DNA of 64,000 bases. It comes from Clavaria fumosa (taxonomy: Eukaryota > Basidiomycota > Agaricomycetes > Agaricales > Clavariaceae). This document shows, in pieces, positions 45,781-57,310 of the stretch. Under the pieces are notes generated by a model. That model did no database searches and was not told the DNA's origin. It worked only from the letters and a program-made list of their open reading frames with translations. The DNA lies in assembly GCA_951802425.1 (NCBI GenBank), contig OX637797.1, positions 310,001 through 374,000 of the forward strand. Direction: 5' to 3'. A program made the translations under genes and the position numbers. Within the stretch, counting starts at the first letter, position 1; the number at the start of each line of letters is the position of its first letter.

Positions 45781-46865
45781 TGAGTGAGGTTAGATATCCT
45801 CAGTCACAAGTGTGTTAGAACCCTGTTTAAAGCAGTAGTTACACAGTTGTAGTGACAATAGTAGGATAAGTGTGGCTAATCATCTAAGCATCCAAGGGGA
45901 ACCCTTAACCCCTAGGGTGGACCCTTACACTCTATTATCTCTAAATTGAGTGTATGAAAAACTATCAGAATTTGAAGTAGCTACAAATATTGTATACTAA
46001 TGCATTATGAACCCTGTTTTTCTTATCCAATGTATCTTCCCAAAAATTGCAAGTCAATCCTGTGCATACACTGCCCAGTGCTCTGCCTCTGCAAGACCTC
46101 ATAGAAATATTGGAAATCACTACCTTATTGCTTTGGATAAGGAATTCAAACAGCATCTGAAGGGTGAAGTGACTCTTGAAAAAGTCAGAGATGGTATTAG
46201 ATTTGAACTTCATGCTGCAGATCCAATAACTTATCTCACAGGCCCAAGAGGTGCAAGTGTATGCAGATTGGTCTTTGACATACTCAAAACCAATGAAATT
46301 GTCACATCTTCCCAGACTGTCTGTTTTAATTGCACCTATAAAGAACCTGAGCAGGAGCATACACTTGGCTGTGTGATATCACCAGCTGAATCCACCCAGA
46401 GCAGTCAATTTCCTGATGGATGAATAATCCTTAGTCCAAGTATGAAATTACAAGGAGTGAGTATTTGCACAGCTATAGTTATCTCCATCCCAAATTAGAC
46501 CTATGACCTGGTGCCATATGTCTTTGGTCAGGCAGTTTGCTTGTGTATGCTCCTTTCTCAATGCACTAATGCCACTACTGCACTGAAATCATCTTAACAT
46601 TGACTATCATTGCACTGTGAGGGCAATTGACAATATTGGTGCACAGAGGCCAATGGTAATCACAAATGCCTAACATCATACATAGTCCATGTGTGAATAG
46701 TGCATCTGTGCTTCTTTCAGTGCAAGCTAACCAATCAAGCTTGTAAAGTTGGTTGGGGTTGAGACCAGATATCCCTTAGTCACAAGTGCACTAGAACCCT
46801 GTTTATAGCAGCAGTACACAGTTGCAGTGACAGTAGTAGGATAACTGGTTAGCTAAGTGTCTAAC
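45781..46865 (+). repeat. Direct repeat pair of about 120 bp (45781-45895 and 46741-46865)
   Basis: Both copies carry TAGATATCC/CAGATATCC, GTCACAAGTG, TAGAACCCTGTTTA, CACAGTTG and AGTAGGATAA in order. They may be LTR remnants next to the gypsy pol at 46880, or an unrelated dispersed repeat. Another short unrecognised frame lies at 45396-45659 (minus), just outside. Confidence 0.5.
46007..46423 (+). CDS. Unrecognised ORF between the direct repeats
   Basis: About 138 codons; the likely coding part is IALDKEFKQHLKGEVTLEKV to GCVISPAESTQSSQ, with two Cys pairs (CAYTAQC and CFNC). The composition is protein-like rather than low-complexity, but I recognise no family. It is bracketed by the 120-bp direct repeats. 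Could be a transposon ORF fragment. Confidence 0.3.
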   Translation: MNPVFLIQCIFPKIASQSCAYTAQCSASARPHRNIGNHYLIALDKEFKQHLKGEVTLEKVRDGIRFELHAADPITYLTGPRGASVCRLVFDILKTNEIVTSSQTVCFNCTYKEPEQEHTLGCVISPAESTQSSQFPDG

Positions 46866-46879
46866 AAAGTGTCAGGACC

Positions 46880-48660
46880 AACTCATTTTCCTGCCCAATT
46901 CAAGCCCTCACAAAACATAACCCTGATATTGACTGGACTCTTGGGAAAGTCTCATTCAAATGGTGCCCCCAAAGCTGCTTCCCATACTCGAAGTTAGCCA
47001 GTGAGTACCATTACCTGAGCAACCCCAAAGTCAGTGCTTACAGCACCCTGCCCTACCAGTTTGCTGCCAAGTACTGCTACCCTGGTAAACCTAAGAATAG
47101 CACATATGACTTGGCCCAACAAATGGTCACCAACAATTGCTTTTTGGACACTGAGACTGTGCCAGACTGGCTGTTGTTGTACCCTATGGTCTTCAGTGAG
47201 GCTAAGTGGGATGAGTTGCCTAAACTGCAACCTGATTTTGACATTAAGATCAAGTTCCATGAAGACCCAGGTCACTTGTCCTCCAAGCTTTACTTGCTGA
47301 CTAGGGAAGAGATGGCTGAGATGAACTGTTGGATAAATGAACAGTTGGCATCAGGGAGGATAAGACCCTCCAAGTCTCCCTATGCCAGTCCATTCTTCTT
47401 CAAATGAGAAAAGGACAAACTCCAACCCATCATCAACTACTTGAAGCTCAACCCATACTTGATCAAAGACAAGTTCCTGCTACCATGCATCTGAGACTGT
47501 GTGGACAAACTGCGTGGAGCAGGGATCTTCTCTAAGATTGATGCAAAGGGAGGGTTCCCATCAATGAGGCTGTGGGAGGGACACCAGGAATGATGTGCTT
47601 TCCTAACCTCACAAGGACTATTTGAGCCTATGGGTGATGTGATTTGGGCTTCAGAATGCCCCAGCCATGTTCCAAAGGTTTATGAACCACATCCTGAGAG
47701 AGGAGATCATGGGTGGACACATGCTCGCATACATCAATGATGTCATCATGTTTGCCAATGATCTTGTTATGCATTGCTACTGGATGGACCAGGTGCTGCA
47801 GAGGTTCTGCAACAATGGACTGTGTCTCCAGTTGAGTAAGTGTGAGTTTGAGAAGAGTGAGGTGTTTTACCTTGGGCTCAGGCTCTCACACAACTGGCTG
47901 GAGCACGACCCAATGAAGGCAGAGACAATATGGAACTGGCCACACCTGTGGAACATCAAGGAGCTTCAGCATTTCTTGGGCTTGGTCAACTACAGTACCT
48001 GAAGCACTTTATCCCGAACCTGTCCATGTGTGCCAAACTTAAACTTACTGGCAACAATCCATGGTGCTGGCAAACAGAACAGGAAGCAGTGTTCCTGGAC
48101 TTGAAAAAGGCACTTGTCTTGGCCCCAGTCCTCACTCTACCCCAGGACTCAGGTAAATGCAAGGTGGAAACAGATGCAAGTAACCTTGCCACTGGTGGAG
48201 TACTCTCCCAGCAACAGGCTGATGGCACCTGGAGACCAGTTGACTACATCTCCCATGCCCTCACCACTGCAAAACTTTTGAAATCTGGACTGACCATGCC
48301 AACCTCCAGTATTTCAGAAAACCCCAGAAACTGAAGCCCCAACAGATACACTGGTACAGAGAACTCCAATGTTTCAACTTCAAGATCAAATATCAAACTG
48401 GTAAAAGCAACACAAAAGCTGATACTTTATCTTGAAGGCTGGACTATGGGGATGCAGCAGAGGAGGATGCCCCCATCCAGATATTCCCCTCTGAGGTAGA
48501 AGCCTGTACCAGCTTCACTTCTGAAATGGAGACACTACTCCAGAAAAATAGCATGGAACACATCACAAAGCCTGAGGAGCTTGACATCAGCTGGATGCAA
48601 GACCACTTTGGGCTATGGTGGAAGAACAGCACTATGTGGATACCCCTGGCCATGTGTGAG
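46880..48660 (+). pseudogene. Gypsy pol fragment (reverse transcriptase and RNase H), dead
   Basis: Reads reverse transcriptase (LTREEMAEMNCWINEQLASG, IRPSKSPYASPFFFK, stop, IINYLKLNPYLIKDKF, FQRFMNHILREE). The catalytic box is YINDV in place of Y-x-D-D, so an essential Asp is Asn. LGLVNY and RNase H follow (ETDASNLATGGVLSQQ; YQTGKSNTKADTLS). Stops and shifts occur at 47407, 47493, 47592 and 48002. It ends near 48660, where a TA-flanked element is inserted. CpG-poor. Confidence 0.9.
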
Positions 48661-48663
48661 GTA

Positions 48664-49541
48664 CAGTCGACACCCTCCTAACCCATACCCCAGATAACCC
48701 ATAACCCCTGAAATCCCATAGATTTACTGGACCACCAACTTGGTGGGCAGGGATTTCCATGACATAACCCATAGGTCTGCAATAACCCATAACCCATAGC
48801 CCTCTTTGGCCAAAACCCATAACCTTACATAATATATTAGACTTAGTCACCCATTGGAATAAGTTGTCACAGCTGCTAATAAGCTCGAAAACAAGTGGTT
48901 TAACCATTTTACCTCTTTCTAATGGCTGCAACACCTCTCAATATTCTTAAGAAAGGTCTTGCTCAATTTTTGGAAAAGATTAGGGATCACAAAGATGAAT
49001 CATATGCAAAACTATCTCAAAGGGAAACTATTTCACCAGCTGATGAGCAGTGGTTGGACCATGAAGCAAACACTATTGATGAGCAATGAGTTCCTGATGA
49101 TTTGGAGGCAGCCTCAGACTATGAAAGAGGAGTTGCATGATTGGATGAAAATGGAAAGGCAATCATGATGAAGCTGAGGGACTCCAGAGGGAGTGGGCAG
49201 AAGATCTCACAAAGGTGGCAGGAAACAAATGGATACATATGAAACTTTTGCATGCCATGGAAAGGGAGATTGCTGAGATTTGTTTGAAGGCTCAGAGCAC
49301 GAGAAGCAAGCTAAGGAACCCAAAAAGAAGCCTGTTCAGCCATCATTTTAACTGACATTTTCAAGAGAGAATAGAGGGTTACAGTACTGTGGTAGTTACA
49401 AATACATTGTCTATGATTTTTTTCTGAAATTTTGGCGAATTTTGAAGACTATTTTTACCATACCTCTTGAAAGCCATAACCCCTGATAACCCATACTCTT
49501 GGCTGTCCACCAAAGGGTATGGGTTATGAGGGTGTTGACTG
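48664..49541 (+). mobile_element. TA-flanked TIR element (Tc1/mariner-like), non-autonomous
   Basis: Ends CAGTCGACACCCTC and GAGGGTGTTGACTG with TA on both sides (48662-48663, 49542-49543). AACCCATAACCC-type motifs fill the subterminal parts. 878 bp, with no transposase catalytic region, but an unrelated ORF remnant lies inside. Confidence 0.75.
48922..49350 (+). pseudogene. ORF remnant inside the TA-flanked element
   Basis: Reads MAATPLNILKKGLAQFLEKI, then DEQWLDHEANTIDEQ, TGA, VPDDLEAASDYERGVA, TGA, LDENGKAIMMKLR. Both TGAs fall where Arg (CGA) would fit. Helical and charged, family unknown to me; from memory this motif series recurs in basidiomycete transposon-linked proteins. Confidence 0.5.
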
Positions 49542-49543
49542 TA

Positions 49544-50072
49544 TATAAATAGGGTGATAGATCAGATCTTCAAGTTGCAAAGATGGATGTTATGATGCAT
49601 GTTGTGATTGTTGTAATGCATGGTTGCAATCTCAGCTTGCAAACAAGTCATGGAGCAATGACAGAAAAAAGATGGGGTGCTTTTTGTTGCCATGAGCCCC
49701 TTTTGTTGCCATGAGCCCCTTTCAGTGTGCCAAGTTGCAAATCTGTACCAAGCTTGTTGTTTCCTATACTGTAATTCGAGTGCTGTTGTCTGTGATAACT
49801 GGTTCTGAGCTTGGGAATCTACTCCTCAGGCAATGGCATGTTGTTGCTACTGCAACAGGCAATATGAAAGAACAACTCGAATGCCACAGCAATCGAATCA
49901 GGAAGCTTGACACGTGCCTATTTGCCTAGTTTGGAAAGATGATGACCTGAATCAACAAGTCGATGACGTACTTGTGCCTGACAACTTATCCATATATAAA
50001 ATGGCCTTGTCGAAATCCTTAATCCCCATCCCCTCTTTCTTTCCTTTCTTCTTCCAGTACCAACGAGTTGAC
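49544..50072. promoter_or_regulatory. P450 upstream region with TATA box
   Basis: CATATATAAA at about 49991-50000 lies about 75 bp before ATG 50073 and is a plausible TATA box. A short direct repeat TTTTGTTGCCATGAGCCCCT occurs at about 49681 and 49701. No gene here. Confidence 0.5.
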
Positions 50073-52027
50073 ATGGCATCTGCGATCCTCGTCCATCTCG
50101 CTGCAGCCATCCTCATCGCAGCCGTCCTCCGTGTGCTCCTCCGTGCTACCTACCAACTCATCTTCTCTCCTCTCCGCGATATCCCCGGCCCATGGTATGC
50201 CGCTGTCTCCAATTTTTGGCTCACAACACACGTTCTTCGCCTTCAACAATGCAGAACTATTCACTCTCTCTTTGAGCGTTATGGCCCTGTCATTCGCATA
50301 GGTCCCAACAAAGTTGCCTTCTGCGATGTCAACACGATGCGCAGCGTTTACTCCAAGTTTGACAAAAGCTCCGTACGTGCCCTGGCGTCACCTCCCTTTA
50401 TTTTGCCGTCTTAAGCGTGGTCCCTCTAGTACTACAAGAGTCTCTTGACGAATAATAACGATCATGCGTGTGTACACGCATCATATATGCACTTCAATCA
50501 TAATCCTCTCCCTCTTTGATAGCATGACGACCTTGGATCATGCGTCTCACGCAATTCGGCGTAAAGCGTACGCGCCTCACTACATTCCAACCAACATCAC
50601 CCGGTTCCAACCAGAAATGCATGACTCTACCCTCGAACTGGTCAACGTATGTCTTTTGCTACGCCCTTTCCGATTCGCTGCACGTTAGATCTCCTCTCAA
50701 GATCTTGGACGATATTTCCGGCAAATTGGCTATCGACTGCCTCACCCTATTCCGCAACCTTATGCTGGATGTGATGGTCGCGTCGTCATTCGGATGTAGA
50801 GTGGATGCGCTTGGCAAATGGGCAATGGACGCCGAGGATCCATTGTCCACGGCAATCAACGATTTTCCGAAGCGCGGTCTCCTGGTTTGGTTGGCTCATA
50901 ATCATACATTGCGCGCTTTTGACGAATTGATCTCAAATCCTAGAGGAGCGCAGTGCCGAGCTGGGCTTGGAATGTTATCTGCAAGATTCCGCATGGTCGT
51001 TGGCGGCAAATGACTGACTCTGACCGAATTTTATCTGAGGTCTGTCGTTGCACATTTGTTTGCGTTCACTTTCCAAAATCGCCTCCGTTTAGTTCGTGGC
51101 TGCTCGAGTATACGAAACTCGCGCTCAGATGATCGCGGACAAGCTCAGCAAAAACGAGAAGGTGCCGTTGCTTCATAGGCTCTTGCAATCCGATAGCTCG
51201 CACGAACAGCCCAATGTCAAAGACATTATCTCGGAAGCCATGGGGCATCTGTGAGAACATGATCACTCCCCACTACCGCTATGACTATAGGACTCGATAC
51301 AGGATGGCTGGTTCTGACACAACTTCCACGTCGCTTTCCTACTGGTTTTGGGAGCTCAGCCGTCGACCAGACATTATGCGCAAACTCCAAGCCGAACTCG
51401 ACATGGTCATGCCAGACGCTCGCAGAATCCCGGATATCACTATACTCCAGAGGTTGCCGTACTTGAATGCGTTTATGAAAGAAGGTCAATACGGATGCGA
51501 CTGTAGAAAAAGCGAGTCTAACATCCTCATAGGTCTTAGGATATATGGTTCCGGCCCAAGCCTTCTCGAGCGTGTCGTCCCGGCCAGCACAACAAAGATG
51601 GAGACTTTCGACCTCATGGGATACGCTCTTCCACCAGGTACGATTATCGGAACTCAAGCCTGGTCTCTGCACCGCGATACCTCTGTCTTCCCTTCACCTG
51701 AAACATTCCTCCCGGAGCGTTGGCTTGACACAGATCAGGTCACGCTAGAAAGGATGGCGCAGCATAGCATGCCTTTCGGCATAGGTTCACGAATCTGCGG
51801 CGGTCAGAATCTAGCCCAAATGATGTTCAAGATCTGTGTCGCAGTTGTGGCAAGGAACTTTGATGTCACTGCCCCAGCGCAGACGTCTGAGAGGTCTATG
51901 GAAATCAAGGACAGCTTTGTGTGTCACGGACGAGATGCTCGGTACTTCTCTGACCAGATTCACATACCAGGTTATCTTCCCCGCCTCAATGGAGTGTAAG
52001 CTCATCTTCAATCCGCGTAAGCAATAG
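50073..52027 (+). CDS. Cytochrome P450 monooxygenase, nine exons, apparently intact
   Basis: Exons 50073-50372, 50430-50467, 50523-50646, 50702-50884, 50944-51039, 51093-51250, 51303-51484, 51533-51918, 51971-52027; all introns are GT-AG, 48-58 bp, and phases join to 507 residues. N-terminal membrane anchor (ILVHLAAAILIAAVLRVLL), Pro-rich hinge (RDIPGPWY), I-helix AGSDTTSTS, ExxR in KEGLRIYG, PERW motif (FLPERW), and heme-binding FGIGSRICGGQ with the Cys ligand. The length and motifs are those of a membrane-bound microsomal class II enzyme that oxidises small hydrophobic substrates using P450 reductase; the substrate is unknown. CpG-rich, unlike the transposons to its left. Confidence 0.93.
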
Positions 52028-52506
52028 AGGGATCCTCGAGATCCACAGGTCACCCGTTCTTTTGATTAATCCTACGCATTGCCCGGACATTCATTCCCAC
52101 CTCTCTCTTACACGGACATTGTATTCTTATCGTTCCTGTTTTGCATATTCTTGCACGCACTCCTTCCATTCATTTATCACGGCTCTAGTCGAGAACTAGG
52201 CGACTTTATGTCTTCCATTCGTTTTCCACGTATCTTGTCTTCGCTTTTGCTGGAAGGTCGATTGCTATCATAGGCGATACATTTCTTGCAGGTACGCGAC
52301 GGTTGCTTGTGTAGTTGCGGAAGAATCCTTAATTTTCTGGAATGTGAACTTGGGGTGTGCTTCCTTCTCCGAATCGAAAACAGCATCGAAAGGGAGGTGA
52401 TTCTGATGGCCCTGTAAAATCATATTCCGGGATATATACAGCTGAGAGTGACAAACGAGCATATAGAAATCTAGCCTCGCAGTGAAAGTTTTGGGTGGAA
52501 GAGTCA
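52028..52506. other. Convergent intergenic region
   Basis: The 3' flanks of the P450 and of the minus-strand gene meet here. No gene or repeat recognised. Confidence 0.6.
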
Positions 52507-53781
52507 TTAGACATTTTCACGCTTCAGAATACCCATCATGGTCAAAAGGCCGTTCGGGGACGAGCACAGACCACGCCCAGCGCTTCCAACAAAGGTTTTG
52601 AGACTGCCACCCTTCTGGCCTTCTTTGTAGGTCGCAAGATAGTTGGTTACGGTTTGCAGCTTGATGCCCATCAAAGACACGACCTCCCTGATAAGCTCCG
52701 CGTCCGACTTTGGTCGCCGAGCATCAGAGCCGCGGATGTGGTCGGCGGCGAGGCAGGATTCGTATACGCCGAGGAACGTGTATGCGCGTCCATTGGCGGT
52801 GAGGCACTCAGGGTGAGTGAAAAAACGATACGGCTTGGCGACGAAGACGACGCGCGGATGCGTAGGCGAGGACGTCGTATTGGGGTTGGAGAGGTCAAGC
52901 CCGATGCGCGGAGAGCGGAATATACGTGGCGGCTGCCGCGGAAGGCCAAACATGGTGGTGATGGTGGCGGCGGCGACGGGGACGCGCCGCATGTACATCG
53001 CAGACGCAGGGGGCTGCGTCAAAGGGGCGTCATTGCTGCCAGTGAGAGCCTCCGCGGGCGGAGAGAAGGCAGAAATGTTGCAGGCCCAGTTGTGCTCTAC
53101 GAGCTGCGGGATGGTAGTTGCGCCGCTGGCGCGGAGGAGCTCGTCTACGAGAAGGGATGGTCCAGAGATGATGTGCCCGTCTGAGACGCGGCGGGCAGTG
53201 CGTAGGAGGGCACCGCCGTGGATGTCGCTGTTGCATTCGCGTTGGCCGAGAGTGAGGTCTAGCCCTTTGCGGGTGCCTCCGCGATAGCCTGGTAGCTTTG
53301 TGTCGTCCGCGTGATAACGGGGGCAACGATGGAAATACCTGATGCAGATCGCAGAGTTATTGACAAAAAAAAGTTAGTCGTTCTATAGGACGAACCACTG
53401 GCCGCTTTTCTTTTGCTCTATACTCCCGTGGGTAAACGGATCGCTGTGACATCCTGGCTTCCAGAGATAGAACTCAACTTCAAGGATCTGGTATTCTTCC
53501 TTTCTTTCCGCCTTGTTGGACGAGGATTCGGACGCGTTCCGTACCACCACGATGCGGTGGTCGTGAAGCAGAGCCTGGGCGATCGCGTCGAAGCGACTGT
53601 TAACCTCAGCTAGAGACGTCAAGGACGAGAAGTCGAGCAGCTTAGGGAGGAGGTCATCGTCTTTGGCGGAAGTTGCTGTCGTATCCGAGTCAGTGGGAGA
53701 GACGCCAGCTGCTGCGACTTTAGAGGCTTTGCTCGGGGAATCGTCGGCGTCGCTTGCGGCGTCTCGTTCCCTTTTGCTCAT
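52507..53781 (-). CDS. Conserved protein of unknown function, two exons
   Basis: Exon 1 53781-53396 starts MSKRERDAASDADDSPSKAS. A 57-bp intron (53339-53395, with a CTAAC branch site) joins exactly to exon 2 53338-52507, giving 405 residues. The N-terminus is Ser/Asp/Lys-rich and probably disordered. The core has EFYLWKPGCHSDPFTHGS, SGQWYFHRCP, GYRGGTRKGLDLTLG, HGGALLRTARR, SGPSLLVDELLRASGA and FVAKPYRFFTHPECL. From memory this core recurs in uncharacterised fungal and some bacterial proteins, so I judge it a real conserved family, but I cannot give an activity. No signal peptide or membrane segment. The promoter region is displaced by the element at 53839. Confidence 0.8.
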
Positions 53782-54079
53782 ACTGGCTTTCCAGGGATGG
53801 TTGGGGTCACACGCACGGTTTACGTGAATACCGTACCATATGAAGGACCAAACTGGACAAAATTCATATCTTTGGTAAATTATGCTTCCAGACATGCATG
53901 CACACATGTGTGCATGTATGGACATGTATGGACATGCATGGACATGTATGTACACACATGTCCATCTGTGTACATGTGTGCCCATTCATTTACATGCATG
54001 GGCATGAGCATCCATGAATGTGCATATGTGTCCATGCATGGGCACATGTGTCAATATTGGCCCTGTGTGTGCAAATGTA

Positions 54080-54425
54080 TGCTAATATATGTGCAAGCTT
54101 ATGCTGATTTGTGCAGAATTATGCTATTATATGTGCAAGCCTATGCAAATTTGTGCAGAATTATGCTATTATATGTGCAAGCCTATGCAAATTTGTGCGG
54201 AATTATGCTAATGTATGTGCAAGCTTATGTCAATTTGTGCAGAATTATGCTAATGTATGTGCAAGCTTATGTCAATTTGTGCAGAATTATGCTATTAGAT
54301 GTGCAGGCTTATGCAAATTTGTGCAGAATTATATGTGCAAGCCTATGCAAATTTGTGCAGAATTATGCTATTAGATGTGCAGGCTTATGCCAATTTGTGC
54401 AAGCTTATGCTAATATATGTGCAGA
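54080..54425. repeat. 42-bp tandem repeat, about eight units
   Basis: Units TTATGCTATTATATGTGCAA plus GCCTATGCAAATTTGTGCAGAA. Because 42 is a multiple of three, a long plus-strand frame (53797-54471) stays open; it is not a gene. Confidence 0.9.
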
Positions 54426-54855
54426 CCTACAGATGACTCTGGTGTACTTGACAGGATTGGGTATGGCCTAATGAACTTAGGCATGAGTGGTGAAACCCTC
54501 CTTGAAATTTGATACATATACTATGTTTCAGAGTGCTCCTACATGTATACTTCTATTGTTGCAGTATAAGATCCCACATGTATTTCCTTGGTCCTCAGTT
54601 CGAATATTATCATCTCTTGTTCCTAAACATTTCTTAGCTTTCATCCTCATTGTCCTTGACATTGCAATTGCACAGGCAATGTGGGCTGATTACACCCAGA
54701 AGCACCAATGGGCTGTATGAATCATTTGCATATTGTAATTATACACTGTATTTTACATGGCATGACAAGTAGAAATGAATAACCATGGCCTAGGCAAGGG
54801 ATTAACCAGAACACTGTTTGGCAAGTTGTCCAAGAAAGAAACAGCTATGAGAGGA

Positions 54856-55460
54856 AGCTTTGCTAATGGCCAAGTAAATGTGTAAGAATTCCCACCCCTT
54901 CTTACTCCATGTGACTCCCCCAACCACACTGCCTCTCATGCTGTCACCACCACCCCTGCCCCTACTTACATGCTCCCTCCTCCTTTTCCTTGTCACCACC
55001 CCATGCAGTGCCGCCTCGCCAGTCCCTTGTGTATCCCTCATGTATGACTCATGCAATGCACTGCCCCCTTTCCGATTATGACTCATACCTCACATTACAC
55101 ACTATATAAACATGGACTCTTGTAGTGTAGTCTCCTTAGGTTGTGACTCCTCTTCCAATACAACCTTGTGCTTCTATTTGGCCAAGCCACAAACCAGGTT
55201 CCCTCAAATGCACAGAAGTCGCATCGCTCTTTGTGACAAATAATAACCTCTCCCACTGCCTACCTCTTTGGACCTAGGCACTCTCCACCCTGCCCAAGTC
55301 GAAGCAAGACTCATGTATCCCAAGAAGACAGACTGGCGCACTTTTGGACAGTGTATGAACAATCCGTCAGGAGAAAGGCTCTCCTGGGACTAGATATTGA
55401 GACTGACTTTGAACAACTGACACTGCCGAATATGCCTGGAGGAAGCTATGGTGACTTCCA
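54856..55460 (+). repeat. Left inverted arm: LTR-like promoter and leader
   Basis: Contains CACTATATAAAC (a TATA box near 55099) and a leader, and is repeated in reverse complement at 56629-57310. It reads into the start of the gag-bearing centre. Confidence 0.85.
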
Positions 55461-55893
55461 CTACCTGAGACATTCAGAAGTAACTGCATTATTGTTCCAA
55501 TGCCATTTTGCCAGCAAGAGGATCTTTACATGAGAAGATCCATTCCAAAATAACCCTTTGTCCCACAAACATTCCATCAAGTGGTGTACTTTCCGATGCA
55601 ACCTGCTGGAACAGCTAGATGTTTTAGCTGAGAAACAAAGAAACAAAGATGAACTTACTGAGCTCCTATGAGGGGACGAAGATCTTGAAAGCTTTTCTAG
55701 TGAAAGCAACTACCAAAGCACTCTTGAAGAACTTACCCATTACTCCATTGGGGTTCAGACAGACCCAGTACCAGAAGTGCCACACTGCTCTGCACATGCC
55801 CAAACCAACCTCACCTTTCTCAGCCTAGAAGATAGGCTATGTATCAACATTTTCACAGAACCCCCTCAAATCTACCTACAACCCGACTAAGAC

Positions 55894-56700
55894 ATGGCGG
55901 ACACCGCACCTGCACCAGAACCAGCACCACCCCTTGCCCCTGCCATGTTCTCCCTAAAGATCGCCACGTACTCTGGAAAGAGGGAGGAGTTCCAGACCTT
56001 TTTGAGAAGCCTGCATCTGGAATTCCAAGTAAACGAGGCCAAGTACCTGATGGACTTCCACAAGGTAGTCTTCTGCTTAAGCCACATGACAGAAGGATAT
56101 GCCACAGAATGGGCAAATCAAGCTGTGAATGTGCTACTAGAAGAAGGAGGCGAGCTTGTAATTTGGGCCACATTCGAAGCTTGAATGAGAGAGGCCTTCT
56201 CTCCCATCGAGGACCAAGCCTTGGCCATGCAGGAACTTAGCAACTTCAAGCAGGTACAGATGGATGCGGCACAATTTTTCCAAAGGCTTGAAACACTCAT
56301 GAACCGAGCAGGGTACAAGAAAGATACCCATTGGAATGTGATACATGCCTTGCTAATGAGGGCAGTCTACTCAAAGCTCATGGAGAAGATCCTCACATGC
56401 ACAGACCAGCCTGTGGACTACCAAGCCTTCTGCATGCTTGCCATATGCCTGGACAGGCAGCACCAATTGCACATGGCAGTACAGAGAGAGATGCAGGCAC
56501 AGCCTGGCCCCTGCCCTGCCTGGAACCAACCGAGACAACCCCCTCTGCAGAACCACTTCTTCCACTCACTGCAGTGGCAACCCCAACCGACCTTCAATTT
56601 ACCTACCCAATGGGGCCAGCAGCAGGTAGTGGAAGTCACCATAGCTTCCTCCAGGCATATTCGGCAGTGTCAGTTGTTCAAAGTCAGTCTCAATATCTAG
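55894..56700 (+). pseudogene. Gypsy-type gag fragment (one in-frame TGA)
   Basis: ATG 55894 opens MADTAPAPEPAPPLAPAM, then a retrotransposon gag domain: FSLKIATYSGKREEFQTFLR, MTEGYATEWANQ, and, after TGA 56182-56184 (context EA-stop-MREAFS), VQMDAAQFFQRLETLMNRAG. A Gln/Pro-rich tail follows. It ends where the inverted arm begins, with no zinc knuckle or pol. TGA replacing CGA is likely. Confidence 0.8.
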
Positions 56701-57310
56701 TCCCAGGAGAGCCTTTCTCCTGACGGATTGTTCATACACTGTCCAAAAGTGCGCCAGTCTGTCTTCTTGGGATACATGAGTCTTGCTTCGACTTGGGCAG
56801 GGTGGAGAGTGCCTAGGTCCAAAGAGGTAGGCAGTGGGAGAGGTTATTATTTGTCACAAAGAGCGATGCGACTTCTGTGCATTTGAGGGAACCTGGTTTG
56901 TGGCTTGGCCAAATAGAAGCACAAGGTTGTATTGGAAGAGGAGTCACAACCTAAGGAGACTACACTACAAGAGTCCATGTTTATATAGTGTGTAATGTGA
57001 GGTATGAGTCATAATCGGAAAGGGGGCAGTGCATTGCATGAGTCATACATGAGGGATACACAAGGGACTGGCGAGGCGGCACTAGGGATGCCGCGGTCCG
57101 GTTAAGTCCGGTTCAGGCCTGATTTTTCTGAACCTGAGACCGCGGCACTGCATGGGGTGGTGACAAGGAAAAGGAGGAGGGAGCATGTGGGTAGGGGCAG
57201 GGGTGGTGGTGACAGCATGAGAGGCAGTGTGGTTGGGGGAGTCACATGGAGTAAGAAGGGGTGGGAATTCTTACACATGTACTTGGCCATTAGCAAAGCA
57301 TAATTTACCA
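56629..57310 (-). repeat. Right inverted arm
   Basis: Reverse complement of 54856-55460 apart from a 66-bp insertion at 57083-57148. Confidence 0.85.
57083..57148. mobile_element. Minimal hAT remnant in the right arm
   Basis: TAGGGATGCCGCGGTCCGGT starts a 66-bp sequence missing from the left arm. GCGGCAC is duplicated at its edges (57076-57082, 57142-57148). The 3' terminal CCCTA is lost. Confidence 0.65.

Noticed and set aside
53797..54471. 225-codon plus-strand frame
   Set aside because: It reads through a 42-bp tandem repeat and ATGCATG low complexity; period divisible by three keeps it open. No domain.
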